A stretch of DNA of 64,000 nucleotides from Rhodospirillales bacterium (GCA_020638155.1 JACKJB010000001.1:558001-622000), one strand, 5' to 3'; shown: positions 34,346-43,014, counted from the first letter of the stretch. Notes: generated by a model from the sequence alone, not told the origin. Made by a program: numbers and translations.

Positions 34346-34450
34346 AGGCGTGTTTTGTCAAGGTGGGGCTGAAAAGGTGTTGTCACCACAGAGATCACAG
34401 AGGGGCGCGGAGGAGCAGACATCACTGCATTTCTCGTACTGACGTTTAAA

Positions 34451-34657
34451 TTAAAGCCAGTCAGGAACGGGCAAACCGGCTTGTTTGCATATACCTCTGA
34501 CGGTCATTCTGTTGTTGCAATGGCCGCCGGAAGGCACTGTAAAGTTTATGTTTGTATGCGGACTGTACCAGATCTCATGCGAACCGTTGCCTTCTCTTAC
34601 GAACGCACAATTATGATCTCTCAGGTATTTTATAAGCTTACGGTAATAGGATGCCAC
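34451..34657 (-). CDS. hicA: Type II toxin HicA (mRNA interferase)
   Basis: 68 residues with a GTG start immediately after the hicB stop (TAAGTG). The HicA double-stranded-RNA-binding-like fold is recognisable: YYRKLIKYLRDHNCAFVREGNGSHEIWYSP, split as YYRKLIKYLRDH and FVREGNGSHEIWYSP, with the catalytic histidine in GSHEIW, and TVPSGGHCNNRMTVRGICKQ. Cleaves mRNA without the ribosome when free. Toxin second in the operon. Confidence 0.88.
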   Translation of the reverse strand: MASYYRKLIKYLRDHNCAFVREGNGSHEIWYSPHTNINFTVPSGGHCNNRMTVRGICKQAGLPVPDWL

Positions 34658-34897
34658 TTATTCGGCCGCCATGGGATAGCCCACCCGCATGGAATGTTGC
34701 GCGGTGATGTTTATAGGGATGTCACCACCGCCATCTCCGTTGAGTTCCAGCAATTGTGGAGCAAGCTCGCTAACGTTCTTGCTGAGTTGTTTGAAATCTT
34801 TTGCTTCGACAACAAGACCAGGAATATCATCAGACACGGCAGTCCACCTGCCGGTATTTTCGTCCCAATATGCTGTTATTTGATATACTGCTGTCAT
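34658..34897 (-). CDS. hicB: Type II antitoxin HicB-like
   Basis: 79 residues. The partial RNase-H fold of HicB is visible as YQITAYWDENTGRWTAVSDDIPGLVVEA (split YQITAYWDENTGRW and AVSDDIPGLVVEA). A C-terminal DNA-binding domain is short or absent, so a second regulator may control the operon. GAGGTG stands 6 nt before the ATG. It is the first gene of the hicBA pair. Confidence 0.88.
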   Translation of the reverse strand: MTAVYQITAYWDENTGRWTAVSDDIPGLVVEAKDFKQLSKNVSELAPQLLELNGDGGGDIPINITAQHSMRVGYPMAAE

Positions 34898-35169
34898 AAT
34901 ACACCTCGCAAAAACCCCCTGAACGGGGAGTCTGCCCTACTTATATAGTGGGACATAACCTGTTAAGGAAGTTTTAATTTGTTTTCGATAATACGTAATG
35001 GCGGGAGAAAGTTCAACACATTATAATAATCACTGTATCATAAATAGAATTATATTCCTAAAGGTTTTCGTCACTGCGGTCCTCTCAATGACGGTCGGTT
35101 TTTAGCGTCATCCCGGACTTGATCCGGGATCTATATGGCGGTGCCGATCGCCGCAATGATTCCGGCTTT

Positions 35170-35335
35170 CGTGTTTTTCAATGTAGGTTACAATTCTTCT
35201 TGCTCCTGTCCGGGCTTTGCCGTACTGTCGGTTTCGTAGTCGTGCGGGTGGTCTGTACGACTCCGGGGCGTCGAAACCCCTTATATCTACAGCGGCTGGC
35301 ATCAGTCGTGACTGATGCCTTTCTTAATATTTTTC
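35170..35335 (+). ncRNA. Possible structured RNA ending in a terminator
   Basis: GGTTTCG and CGAAACC pair around AGTCGT/ACGACT, and the block ends in GGCATCAGTC-gt-GACTGATGCC followed by TTTCTTAATATTTTT, a good intrinsic terminator on the + strand. It could be a small RNA or a remnant of a mobile element; no known RNA family was recognised. Confidence 0.35.
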
Positions 35336-35370
35336 AGAAAAGCATCGGAGATGTCGCTTCCAGGTCTTAG

Positions 35371-35486
35371 GACCGGGAGGCGGTGGCGCATGTCCAGGAC
35401 TCCGGTCTAAAGGCTATCGCGCCGTTACTGTAGATAGCGGTTTCGAACTCCCGGTCGCCAGAGCCACCTCTGGCGGCTTTTTCTTT
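35371..35486 (+). promoter_or_regulatory. Structured leader with terminator before the outer-membrane gene
   Basis: GACCGGGAG (35371-35379) pairs with CTCCCGGTC (35448-35456). Inside, GCTATC/GATAGC also pair. Directly after it comes CGCCAGAG-ccac-CTCTGGCG-GCTTTTTCTTT, an intrinsic terminator sharing its first base with the end of the long stem, only 26 nt before the next ATG. This could be an attenuator for that gene or the end of a small RNA. Confidence 0.5.
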
Positions 35487-35511
35487 GGGTTTAGAAAAGG
35501 AGTAAAAACCG

Positions 35512-36156
35512 ATGAGAAAATTGCTTTGTACTGTGGCGGCGCTGGCCGCGTTTAACTTTCCGGCGCAGGCGGAAGAGTCCTTGCCGTTCAAACCGTATGT
35601 CGGTGTTGACCTGATGCGGGTGAATGCCGATTACAATAACAATTATGACGCGGGCGGCGGCGTGACGCTGGACGGGAATGCGCTGCTGGAAGATTCTCTG
35701 AACGGGTTCGGTATTCATGTTGGCAACCGCTTTCATAAGAATTTCGGGGCGGAACTTGGGTATTTCCGGACACGGGAAGAGGGCAAGGATATTGCCGCCG
35801 GGGAAACGGTCGGCCCGGGTGTGGTTGCGGCCGTGCCGTTTAGCACCGATGTGAAAATCCACGGCTTTACGCTGGATGGTCTGGGGTATCTGCCGCTGGA
35901 TGAAGACAGCACCGTGGAACTGGTAGGGACAGCGGGCCTGTCCTGGAACAAGGCTGAAGCTCAATTTACCGTTCCAGGCGTCGGGGCGACCAGTGAAGAT
36001 GAAAGCGAAATCGGCTTTCGCATTGGTGCCGGGGCGCAAATTAACCTGACCGAACAGATCAGCGCCCGCGCTCTGGCCCGTTACCAAAGCGCGGATTTCG
36101 ACGATGTCGCGGATAATCTGTGGATCTATAGCGCCGGGCTGAATTTTAGTTTTTAA
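35512..36156 (+). CDS. Outer-membrane beta-barrel protein (porin/Omp25-like)
   Basis: 214 residues. Signal peptide MRKLLCTVAALAAFNFPAQA, then about eight amphipathic beta strands (KPYVGVDLMRVNADY, FGIHVGNRFHKNFGAELGYF, ELVGTAGLSWNKAEA, ISARALARYQSADF) and the terminal LWIYSAGLNFSF with C-terminal Phe as needed by the BAM complex. Acts in the outer membrane; specific role unknown. AAAAGGAG precedes the ATG. A terminator-bearing leader lies just upstream and a C/G-rich hairpin just downstream. Confidence 0.8.
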   Translation: MRKLLCTVAALAAFNFPAQAEESLPFKPYVGVDLMRVNADYNNNYDAGGGVTLDGNALLEDSLNGFGIHVGNRFHKNFGAELGYFRTREEGKDIAAGETVGPGVVAAVPFSTDVKIHGFTLDGLGYLPLDEDSTVELVGTAGLSWNKAEAQFTVPGVGATSEDESEIGFRIGAGAQINLTEQISARALARYQSADFDDVADNLWIYSAGLNFSF

Positions 36157-36173
36157 CGCGCAGGATCTCCAAA

Positions 36174-36206
36174 TCCCTCTCCCTGTGAAAAGGGAGGGGG
36201 ATTTAT
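36174..36206 (+). terminator. Possible terminator after the outer-membrane gene
   Basis: CCCTCTCCC-tgtgaaaa-GGGAGGGGG followed by ATTTATT. One wobble in the stem and a weak T tract make this moderate; the same CCCTCTCCC/GGGAGAGGG hairpin recurs near 56053-56073. Confidence 0.45.
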
Positions 36207-36319
36207 TGCTTACAATAGTGAGCCACTTTTAACGTCATTTCGGATTTGATCGGAGGGCTGTTTTTTGTTTTTAACCCGAAGGGCGCGAAGGAAACACAAA
36301 GAACACGAAGCATTGCGAG

Positions 36320-36371
36320 GCGGTTTCTGTCTTCTCATTCGTCATTGCTTCGCTGTGCTTGCAATGACGGT
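36320..36371. repeat. Palindromic repeat, family B
   Basis: GCATTGCGAGGCGG...CGTCATTGC-ttcgctgtgctt-GCAATGACGG. The hairpin CGTCATTGC/GCAATGACG (36340-36369) sits directly after the mutS stop and may serve as its terminator. Confidence 0.7.
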
Positions 36372-36377
36372 TTGGTT

Positions 36378-39092
36378 TTAATTTCTGTTTTGTTCTGATG
36401 CATTTTTCAGCCCATACAACAAATCCAACGCCTCCCGCGGCGTTAGCTCATCCGGATTAATCTCTGCCAGTTTCGCCTCAACCGCACTCGGCGCAACCGG
36501 TTCCTGCGTCTGATCGGTCATGGCTGTGAATAGGGGCAGGTCGTCGGCGAGTTTGGATAGGTTTCCGGATTGTTCGCTTTTTTGCAGGCGTTCCAGCACC
36601 TGCGTGGCGCGGGTGATGACGGCGGGGGGGAGGCCGGCGAGTTTGGCGACGTGGATGCCGTAGGAGCGGTCGGCGCTGCCTGTGATGACGCTGTGCAGGA
36701 AGATGATGTCGCCCTGCCATTCCTTGACCGCCATGGAGTGGCAGGACAAGCGGCCGAGCTTGCTTTGCAGGCTGGTTAGTTCGTGGTAGTGCGTGGCGAA
36801 CAGGGCGCGGCAGCGGCTGGTTTCGTGCAGGTGCTCGACGGTGGCCCAGGCGATGCTCAGCCCGTCGAAGGTCGCGGTGCCGCGGCCGATTTCATCGAGG
36901 ATCACCAGCGAGCGTTCTGTCGCCTGGTTCAGGATCGCGGCGGTTTCGACCATTTCGACCATGAATGTGGACCGGCCCGAGGCGAGATCGTCCGAGGCGC
37001 CGACGCGGCTGAACAGGCGGTCCACCATGCCGATATGCGCGCGCTCCGCCGGGACGAAGCTGCCGATCTGGGCGAGGATCGCGATCAGCGCGTTTTGCCT
37101 CAGGAAGGTCGATTTCCCGGCCATGTTCGGCCCGGTCAGCAGCCATAACCGGCTCTCTTCGCCAAGATCGCAGTCATTGGGCACGAAGCTTTCCCCGCCT
37201 GAGCTGCGCAGGGCCTGCTCGACGACCGGGTGGCGGCCGCCGGTGATGGCGAAAGCCGTTCCTGTGTCTATCTCCGGACGGATGTAGCGCTGGTCCACGG
37301 CAAGGGTGGCCAGCCCGGCGGCAACGTCGAGCGCGGCCAGCGCGCGGGCATGGGTGCCGATGGCTTCGGACTGCGCGTTCACGGCGGCGACGATGCGGGT
37401 GAAGTGCTCCTGCTCCAGCGCCAGCGACCGGTCGGCGGCCTGCGAAATATCACGCTCCAGCTCGGCCAGTTCGGGGGTGGTGAAGCGAACCGCATTGGCC
37501 ATGGTCTGGCGGTGGACGAACGGATTATCGGCGGGTTGCTCCTGTCCTTTGCGCACGATCAGGGCATCGGCTTTCTTCGCCGGGACTTCAATGAAGTAGC
37601 CCAGTACATTGTTATAGCTTATTTTTAATGAATCGATACTTGTCGTATCTTTATATTTGTTCTGGAGCGCGGCGATCAGGCGACGGCTTTCATCGCGCAT
37701 GGTGCGGAGCTTATCAAGCTGCGGGTCGTAGCCTTGCCGGATGAACCCGCCTTCGCGGTCCAGCATCGGCAGCTCGTCCTTCAGCGCGGCGCGGAGGTCA
37801 TCGGCGAGCTTCTGTGTTTCCGGGGACTGGTGGAGCTGTGCGGTGAGGGGGCGGAGCGGGTCGGCCTGCGCCAGGGTCACGCCAATCACCTCGGCCTGTT
37901 TTAACCCGTCACGGATGACGCCCAGATCGCGCGGGCCGCCGCGTCCGACGGTCAGGCGGGCCAGCGCCCGTTCCATATCCGGGGTTTGTTTCAGGGCGGC
38001 GCGGAGGTCTTCGCGCAGGCGGGTTTCGCCGACAAAGACTTCAACCTCGTTCAGGCGCTCATGCAGGGCGGCCTCATCGATCAACGGGGCAGACAGGCGC
38101 GATTGCAGCAGCCGGGCGCCCGCGGCGGTCACAGTGCGGTCGATACAGGCGAGCAGGGATCCGCGCTTTTCCCCGGATAGGGTCCGGGTTAATTCCAGCG
38201 ATCTGCGGGTGGCGGCGTCGATTTCCATGATCGCGCCCGTGGCCAGCTGCCTGGGGCGGGACAAATAGGGCATCTTGCCGACCTGTGTACGCTCGACATA
38301 ATCGATCAGCGCGCCTGCCGCGGCGATTTCCGCGCGGGAGAAGCCGCCAAAGGCTTCGAGCGTACCGACGCCGAACATCTGCTCCAGCCGCTTCTGCGCG
38401 TTCTGGGAATCAAACAGCGAACCGGGCTGCAGGGTCAGTAAATCCTGGACGAGGGCGAGCTGGTCATACAAATCTTCTTTTTTGGTGAAACTATCCGGTA
38501 GCAGGATTTCGCGCGCCTGGATGCGCTCGAGCGTTGCGCCAAGCTGTGCGGGTTTTGCGGGCTGGACGAGGAATTCGCCGGTTGAAAGCTCCAGCCATGA
38601 AATGCCAAGCTGTCCGCCGATTTCGACCACGGCGGCAAGGTAATTGTTATCGCGGGCGTCCAGCAGGTTTTCTTCGGTCAATGTGCCTTGGGTGATGACG
38701 CGGGTGACTTCGCGCCGCACCAGCGCCTTGGAGGCGGGCAGGCCTTCACGTTTGGCGCGGGCCTTGGCTTCATCGGGGTTTTCGACCTGTTCGCAGATCG
38801 CGACTTTGTGCCCGGCGCGGATCAGCTTGGCCATGTATGGCTCGTAGGAATGGAACGGCACACCCGCCATCGGGATCGCGGTGTCCTGTGTTTTGCCGCG
38901 CTTGGTCAGGGTGATGTCCAGCACGGCGGCGGCGGTGACGGCATCGTCAAAGAACATCTCGTAGAAATCGCCCATGCGGTAAAACAGCAGGCAATCTGGA
39001 TGCTCCTGCTTGATCGCATGGTACTGCGCCATCATCGGCGTGTGGCCGTCGGCGATGAACTCCTCGGCGGTTTTTAGGGCGGCTTGTGTCAT
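36378..39092 (-). CDS. mutS: DNA mismatch repair protein MutS
   Basis: Recognises mismatches and loops and recruits MutL. The 904 residues are normal length for an alphaproteobacterial MutS. The N-terminal F-x-E mismatch motif is in LFYRMGDFYEMFFDDA. The ATPase has Walker A LLTGPNMAGKSTFLRQ, Walker B SLVILDEIGRGTATFDG and LFATHYHELTSL. The C-terminal PREALDLLYGLKN matches the tetramer/beta-clamp tail region. Standalone gene. Confidence 0.97.
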   Translation of the reverse strand: MTQAALKTAEEFIADGHTPMMAQYHAIKQEHPDCLLFYRMGDFYEMFFDDAVTAAAVLDITLTKRGKTQDTAIPMAGVPFHSYEPYMAKLIRAGHKVAICEQVENPDEAKARAKREGLPASKALVRREVTRVITQGTLTEENLLDARDNNYLAAVVEIGGQLGISWLELSTGEFLVQPAKPAQLGATLERIQAREILLPDSFTKKEDLYDQLALVQDLLTLQPGSLFDSQNAQKRLEQMFGVGTLEAFGGFSRAEIAAAGALIDYVERTQVGKMPYLSRPRQLATGAIMEIDAATRRSLELTRTLSGEKRGSLLACIDRTVTAAGARLLQSRLSAPLIDEAALHERLNEVEVFVGETRLREDLRAALKQTPDMERALARLTVGRGGPRDLGVIRDGLKQAEVIGVTLAQADPLRPLTAQLHQSPETQKLADDLRAALKDELPMLDREGGFIRQGYDPQLDKLRTMRDESRRLIAALQNKYKDTTSIDSLKISYNNVLGYFIEVPAKKADALIVRKGQEQPADNPFVHRQTMANAVRFTTPELAELERDISQAADRSLALEQEHFTRIVAAVNAQSEAIGTHARALAALDVAAGLATLAVDQRYIRPEIDTGTAFAITGGRHPVVEQALRSSGGESFVPNDCDLGEESRLWLLTGPNMAGKSTFLRQNALIAILAQIGSFVPAERAHIGMVDRLFSRVGASDDLASGRSTFMVEMVETAAILNQATERSLVILDEIGRGTATFDGLSIAWATVEHLHETSRCRALFATHYHELTSLQSKLGRLSCHSMAVKEWQGDIIFLHSVITGSADRSYGIHVAKLAGLPPAVITRATQVLERLQKSEQSGNLSKLADDLPLFTAMTDQTQEPVAPSAVEAKLAEINPDELTPREALDLLYGLKNASEQNRN

Positions 39093-39408
39093 AATCTGGA
39101 AAGCTTACGATACTGCGGACCGAAAAAAAAGCCCGGGATCGCTAGATTACGAAGTCATAAACAAGAACTGTGCGGTCTTGAGAGGGTTGTTTTTCTGGGG
39201 TGGTCGCTTCGGAATGGACGATCGCGCGGTTGACGTGTTTGTCCCCCATAAGCAAGGTTAGGGCGTTGGTCGGGACTTGCCAATATGTAATTTCCCGGTC
39301 GGGTTTAAAGAACCAGTCGATTTCTCCCGGTTCGGGCTGAATAACAAAAGCTTTTGCTTTATGTCAAATAATACTGTATGTTGTACGGGAATAATTGAGG
39401 TGTTCAAT
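39093..39408. other. Intergenic stretch, nothing clear
   Basis: 316 bases between divergent mutS and a small exported-protein gene. No repeat family member, RNA gene or credible ORF seen; open frames here lack typical protein features. The last 60 bases are AT-rich and should hold the promoter of the gene at 39409. Confidence 0.4.
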
Positions 39409-39705
39409 ATGTTTATTAGTAAAAGAGCCGGGATCGGCATTGGGATTACGCTGGCGGCTGCATTTGGATTGAGTGTTCTTGCCGTAACGTCGTCATCAGG
39501 ATTTCGTTCTGTGGAAACCGGTAAAAACTGGCTTGAAGGCCAAGGCTATACCGATGTTACCGGTGGGGAAAGCCTGAAGCGCGGGCTTAATGGATGCGGT
39601 CCACTGGTTGCCAGTCGGGATTACCAGGCGACAAGTCCCGATGGAGAAACCGGGCTGGTTTCTGTGTGTCTGAGCGGTTTTGGGCCGCGTTTTCCAGCTT
39701 ATTAA
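39409..39705 (+). CDS. Small exported or membrane-anchored hypothetical protein
   Basis: 98 residues from the ATG at 39409 with GAGGTG 7 nt upstream; the open frame extends upstream but without protein character. One N-terminal hydrophobic segment (GIGIGITLAAAFGLSVLAV) acts as anchor or signal peptide. The mature part has two cysteines (LNGCGPL and VSVCLSGFG). Function unknown. It converges on dut with one base between. Confidence 0.6.
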   Translation: MFISKRAGIGIGITLAAAFGLSVLAVTSSSGFRSVETGKNWLEGQGYTDVTGGESLKRGLNGCGPLVASRDYQATSPDGETGLVSVCLSGFGPRFPAY

Positions 39706-39706
39706 G

Positions 39707-40177
39707 TTATTGGCCGGTTGTGCCGGTTGAACCGAAGCCGCCTTCGCCGCGTTCGGTTTCGTTCAGTTCCTTGACGACTTTCCATTTCACATTGGCGTGA
39801 AGCGCGATGACCATCTGGGCGATGCGCATGCCGCGCTCGATGGTGAAGTCTTCCTGGCCATGATTAATCAGTACGACTTTGATTTCGCCGCGGTAATCGG
39901 CATCGACGGTGCCGGGCGTGTTCAGGACGGTGACGCCGTGTTTGACGGCCAGACCGGAACGGGGACGGATTTGTGCTTCGTAGCCCGGCGGCAGGGCAAT
40001 AGAGATTCCTGTCGGGATCAGGGCGCGCTCGCCTGGGGCCAGCTCGATGGCCTCTTCAAGGGCGGCGGTCAGATCCATACCCGCGGACTGCTCGGTCGCG
40101 TAAGTCGGCAGGTTCAGGCCAACGGCGTGCTCGTGCGGGGTCAGTTCAATTTCAATTGCTGTATTATCCTGGGACAT
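39707..40177 (-). CDS. dut: Deoxyuridine 5'-triphosphate nucleotidohydrolase
   Basis: Hydrolyses dUTP to dUMP and PPi. The 156 residues begin at MSQDNTAIEIE (40177), 5 nt after the coaBC stop; the longer upstream frame overlaps coaBC and is rejected. The five dUTPase motifs are visible: AGMDLTAA, RPRSGLAVKHG, NTPGTVDADYRGEIKV, RIAQMVI and the C-terminal RGEGGFGSTGTTG. Co-transcribed with coaBC, as in many bacteria. Confidence 0.96.
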   Translation of the reverse strand: MSQDNTAIEIELTPHEHAVGLNLPTYATEQSAGMDLTAALEEAIELAPGERALIPTGISIALPPGYEAQIRPRSGLAVKHGVTVLNTPGTVDADYRGEIKVVLINHGQEDFTIERGMRIAQMVIALHANVKWKVVKELNETERGEGGFGSTGTTGQ

Positions 40178-40182
40178 TGATT

Positions 40183-41442
40183 TTACTCTGCTGCCATGGG
40201 GGCTGGTTGTGTTTGTCTGGTTTCGGTAAACCACCGCGCAATGTAATCCGCCAGTTTGTCGGCGATCGCTTGCTTGCTGGTTTTCTGCCATTCCTCTGTG
40301 GTTTGGTCAGTAATCAGATATACATGATTCTCATCACGGCCAAAGACCTTTTCCATGCCATCGTCTGCAGGACCGACCTGATTGGCGATGATCCAGTCGC
40401 ATCCTTTGTTCCGGCGCTTTTCTGCCGCGGCTTCGATCAGGTTTTCCGTTTCGGCGGCAAAGCCGATCACCAGTTTCGGACGCTTGGGTGTGGCCAGTCC
40501 GGCAAGGGCGGCAAGGATGTCCGGGTTTTCCTTGAGCTTGATATCGGGGGGCTGGCGATCGCCGCGTTTCTTTATCTTCTGGCTCAGGACGGCGGCCGCG
40601 GACCAGTCGCTCACGGCGGCAGCACAGATTGCAATATCCGCAGGCAAAGCCTGACGGCAGGCATCCAGCATTTCAACGGCGGTTTCGACATGGACGGTTT
40701 TGACGCCCTGTGGATCGGGCAGGGATACCGGCCCTGTCACCAGGGTAACGTCTGCACCCTGTGCGGCGAGGCTGGCCGCGATGGCATGGCCCTGCTTGCC
40801 GGATGAGCGGTTGCCGATAAAGCGGACCGGGTCGAGCGGTTCGTAAGTCGGGCCGCTGGTGACAAGGGCGCTTAGTCCGCTTAAAGGTTTGGATTGGTAA
40901 AAGAAGCCCATGACGGCGCCTAAAATTTCCTCGGGTTCGGCCATGCGGCCAAGTCCGGTTTCCCCGCAGGCCATGTCACCGGATGTGGGACCGATCAGGG
41001 TGATGCCGCGTGTGGCCAGCGTTTCAATATTGGCCTGCGTTGCCGGGTTCGCCCACATCATCTGGTTCATGGCCGGGGCGATCATGACGGGTTTATTCGT
41101 GGCCAGCAGGGTGGCGGCGGCAAGGCTGTCGGCCATGCCATGGGCCATTTTTGCGATCATATTCGCGCTGGCCGGGGCGACGAGGATAAGGTCTGCTTCA
41201 CGGGACAGGCGGATATGCCCCATTTCGGTTTCGTCTTTTAAGGAGAATAAATCTTCGTAGACAGGCTCTTCGCTCAGGGCCGCGACGCTTAGCGGGGTGA
41301 TAAACTGTGCGCCGCCTTTGGTCAGGATGCAGCGAACCCGGCCTCCCGCTTTGCGGATCAGGCGGATCAGTTCCAGCGATTTGTAAGCGGCTATGCCACC
41401 GGAAATCACCAGTAATATGGTTTTTCCTGTTAAATCCTGCAT
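40183..41442 (-). CDS. coaBC: Phosphopantothenoylcysteine decarboxylase/phosphopantothenate-cysteine ligase
   Basis: Bifunctional enzyme of coenzyme A synthesis, 419 residues. The N-terminal CoaC flavoprotein part has VISGGIAAYKSLELIRL (13-29), APASANMIAKMAHGMADSL and the substrate loop PAMNQMMWANPATQ. The CoaB part has LVTSGPTYEPLDPVRFIGNRSSGKQG (split LVTSGPTYEPLDPVRFIG and NRSSGKQG) and GFAAETENLIEAA. Co-directional with dut. Confidence 0.96.
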   Translation of the reverse strand: MQDLTGKTILLVISGGIAAYKSLELIRLIRKAGGRVRCILTKGGAQFITPLSVAALSEEPVYEDLFSLKDETEMGHIRLSREADLILVAPASANMIAKMAHGMADSLAAATLLATNKPVMIAPAMNQMMWANPATQANIETLATRGITLIGPTSGDMACGETGLGRMAEPEEILGAVMGFFYQSKPLSGLSALVTSGPTYEPLDPVRFIGNRSSGKQGHAIAASLAAQGADVTLVTGPVSLPDPQGVKTVHVETAVEMLDACRQALPADIAICAAAVSDWSAAAVLSQKIKKRGDRQPPDIKLKENPDILAALAGLATPKRPKLVIGFAAETENLIEAAAEKRRNKGCDWIIANQVGPADDGMEKVFGRDENHVYLITDQTTEEWQKTSKQAIADKLADYIARWFTETRQTQPAPMAAE

Positions 41443-41499
41443 CGTCTCATTGCCTTGCTATGGCAGCATCCTAGCCTATGTGATGCGGCTTTGTCGTGC

Positions 41500-41530
41500 A
41501 AAAAAACAGCCCGGCGTAAGGGCCGGGCTG
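41500..41530 (-). terminator. Intrinsic terminator after the Ala/Glu-rich gene
   Basis: On the - strand: CAGCCCGGC-ccttac-GCCGGGCTG followed by TTTTTTT. It separates the gene at 41553 from coaBC. Confidence 0.8.
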
Positions 41531-41552
41531 GATTTAATCTATGATCGCTCGA

Positions 41553-41960
41553 TTAGTGAGCAGATTCCATTTCTTCGACAGCTTCCTCAACGGCAGCTTC
41601 AGCAGCGTCTTCAGCGTGCTCTTCAGCAGCTTCCGCAGCGTCATGTGCTTCTTCAGCCATGTCTTCAGCGTGTTCTGCAGCTTCGGTTGCTTCTTCAGCA
41701 GCTTCCATTGCGTGCTCAGCAGCGTCCGTAGCTTCTTCAGCCATGTCGTGTGCAGCTTCCATCGCGTCATGTGCTTCTTCAGCGTGCTCAGCAGCAGCTT
41801 CAGCCATGACTTCTTCACCGGCAGCCGGTTCGAAACCAGCATAGTCGGTAGCAACGCGGTCGCTGAAATAAACGTTGTAAACGAAATAAGCGCCAACCAG
41901 GCCGACAACCATTACAGAGACGGAAGGTGTGATGTTGCGCATAATGCTTTTGATATCCAT
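41553..41960 (-). CDS. Membrane-anchored Ala/Glu/His-rich repeat protein
   Basis: 135 residues. One N-terminal membrane segment (VSVMVVGLVGAYFVYNVYF, about 14-32) is followed by a long low-complexity helix built from units like MAEEAHDAAEAA and AAEHAEDMAEEA. The repeats are also seen at DNA level. It probably forms an extended periplasmic coiled coil or helical spacer. Family not recognised. Own terminator downstream; AT-rich promoter region upstream. Confidence 0.7.
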   Translation of the reverse strand: MDIKSIMRNITPSVSVMVVGLVGAYFVYNVYFSDRVATDYAGFEPAAGEEVMAEAAAEHAEEAHDAMEAAHDMAEEATDAAEHAMEAAEEATEAAEHAEDMAEEAHDAAEAAEEHAEDAAEAAVEEAVEEMESAH

Positions 41961-42085
41961 TTTGTTTTTTCCTTTAGTTACTTAACGTCAAAGAATTCCT
42001 TTGCGAGGGGTATATAAAGACCTTTCCTGCTGTGATGCAAGATTTTTCTTTTCATATCCCTTAAATTGTTCGGGATGTCTGGCCC

Positions 42086-42838
42086 TTAAGCTTTAAAGCC
42101 CTGATGAATGGCTGCAATCCCGAAGCTCAGGTTCGTAAAGCGGGCATAGTCAAAACCTGCTGCTTTCATGCGCTGAGCCAACTGCTTTTGCGTTGGGAAT
42201 TTGCGAATGCTTTCGACCAGGTATTGGTAGCTGTCGCGGTCTTGGGCAACCATCTGGCCGATTCTTGGAATAACCGTATAAGAGTAGCCGTCATAAACGC
42301 GCGCCAGGAACGGTTCGTCAACATGACTGAATTCGAGGCAGAAGAACCGGCCGCCCGGTTTCAGGACGCGGTAGGCTTCGTTCAGGGCATCGTCAATTCG
42401 TGTTACGTTCCGCAGGCCGAAAGCGATGGTATACACATCAACGCTTTCCGATGCTACCGGCAGGGCTTCGGCGTTACCGGTAACCCAGTTGAAATCATCG
42501 AGCCAGCCGCGGTTAATAGCGCGGTCACGGCCGACATTGAGCATGTTTTCGTCCAGATCGCAAATCGTGATTCCGGCGTAAGGGCCTGCTTCCTTGCGAA
42601 TCCGGAAGGCAATGTCACCTGTGCCGCCGGCAACATCGAGGTGGTGATCCTGCGGTTTGGGTCGGATCATGCGGATCAGCCGGTCTTTCCACAGACGGTG
42701 AATGCCGCCTGACATCAAGTCATTCATCAGGTCGTATTTCGGAGCGACCGAATCAAAGACACCACGAACGAGTCGGGTTTTTTCGTCCGCTTCGACTTCC
42801 CGTTCGCCGAACCATTTGCTTTCCGGATTTTGCATCAT
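42086..42838 (-). CDS. ubiE: UbiE, ubiquinone/menaquinone methyltransferase
   Basis: C-methylates the quinone ring of ubiquinone (and menaquinone where present). 250 residues; the signature FDSVAPKYDLMNDLMSGGIHRLWK (split FDSVAPKYDLMNDLMS and GGIHRLWK), the SAM site HLDVAGGTGDIAF and the UbiE motifs ITICDLDENML and RVLKPGGRFFCLEFS are all present. Standalone. Confidence 0.95.
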   Translation of the reverse strand: MMQNPESKWFGEREVEADEKTRLVRGVFDSVAPKYDLMNDLMSGGIHRLWKDRLIRMIRPKPQDHHLDVAGGTGDIAFRIRKEAGPYAGITICDLDENMLNVGRDRAINRGWLDDFNWVTGNAEALPVASESVDVYTIAFGLRNVTRIDDALNEAYRVLKPGGRFFCLEFSHVDEPFLARVYDGYSYTVIPRIGQMVAQDRDSYQYLVESIRKFPTQKQLAQRMKAAGFDYARFTNLSFGIAAIHQGFKA

Positions 42839-43014
42839 GATTTGTCTTTGCCTCTAATTACACAGTTAAACCGTTCGCTTGAGTACTAGCCTTACGATGG
42901 TGCGCCGGATCATAGTCCTAACTTTTTCGTCTGACAAGGCTTCAAACGTCAAGCGATATGTAAAGAATAAGTTTCGGTTTTGTCAAATTTCAGAAAACGA
43001 ATAAAGTGGCAGCC

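Larger units (their letters stand above)
34898..35511. other. Long intergenic region: hicBA promoter, repeats and structured RNA candidates
   Basis: 614 bases with no convincing protein gene. It holds, in order: the hicBA upstream region; short repeats CGTCACTGCGG...CAATGACG (35069-35093) and CGTCATCCCGGACTTGATCCGG (35106-35131); and from about 35170 two hairpin-rich blocks each ending in an intrinsic terminator (35308-35335 and 35456-35486). ORFs on either strand here look like shadows of structure. Confidence 0.6.

Noticed and set aside
34381..34410. CACCACAGAGATCACAGAGGG and similar CGCGAAGG strings (33666, 36290)
   Set aside because: Short scattered low-complexity pieces seen in many genomes; too small and divergent to call as a defined element.
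35108..35302. - strand ORF ending in DPGSSPG
   Set aside because: Its end is repeat sequence and it covers the hairpin-rich block; no codon or family support.
35367..35591. - strand ORF ending PESWTCATASRS
   Set aside because: Lies over the long stem and terminator and overlaps the outer-membrane gene start; best explained as a shadow of RNA structure.
41534..42017. ORFs overlapping the Ala/Glu-repeat gene on both strands
   Set aside because: The codon-level repeats keep several frames open; only the - strand frame 41553-41960 has a membrane segment, a start and a terminator.
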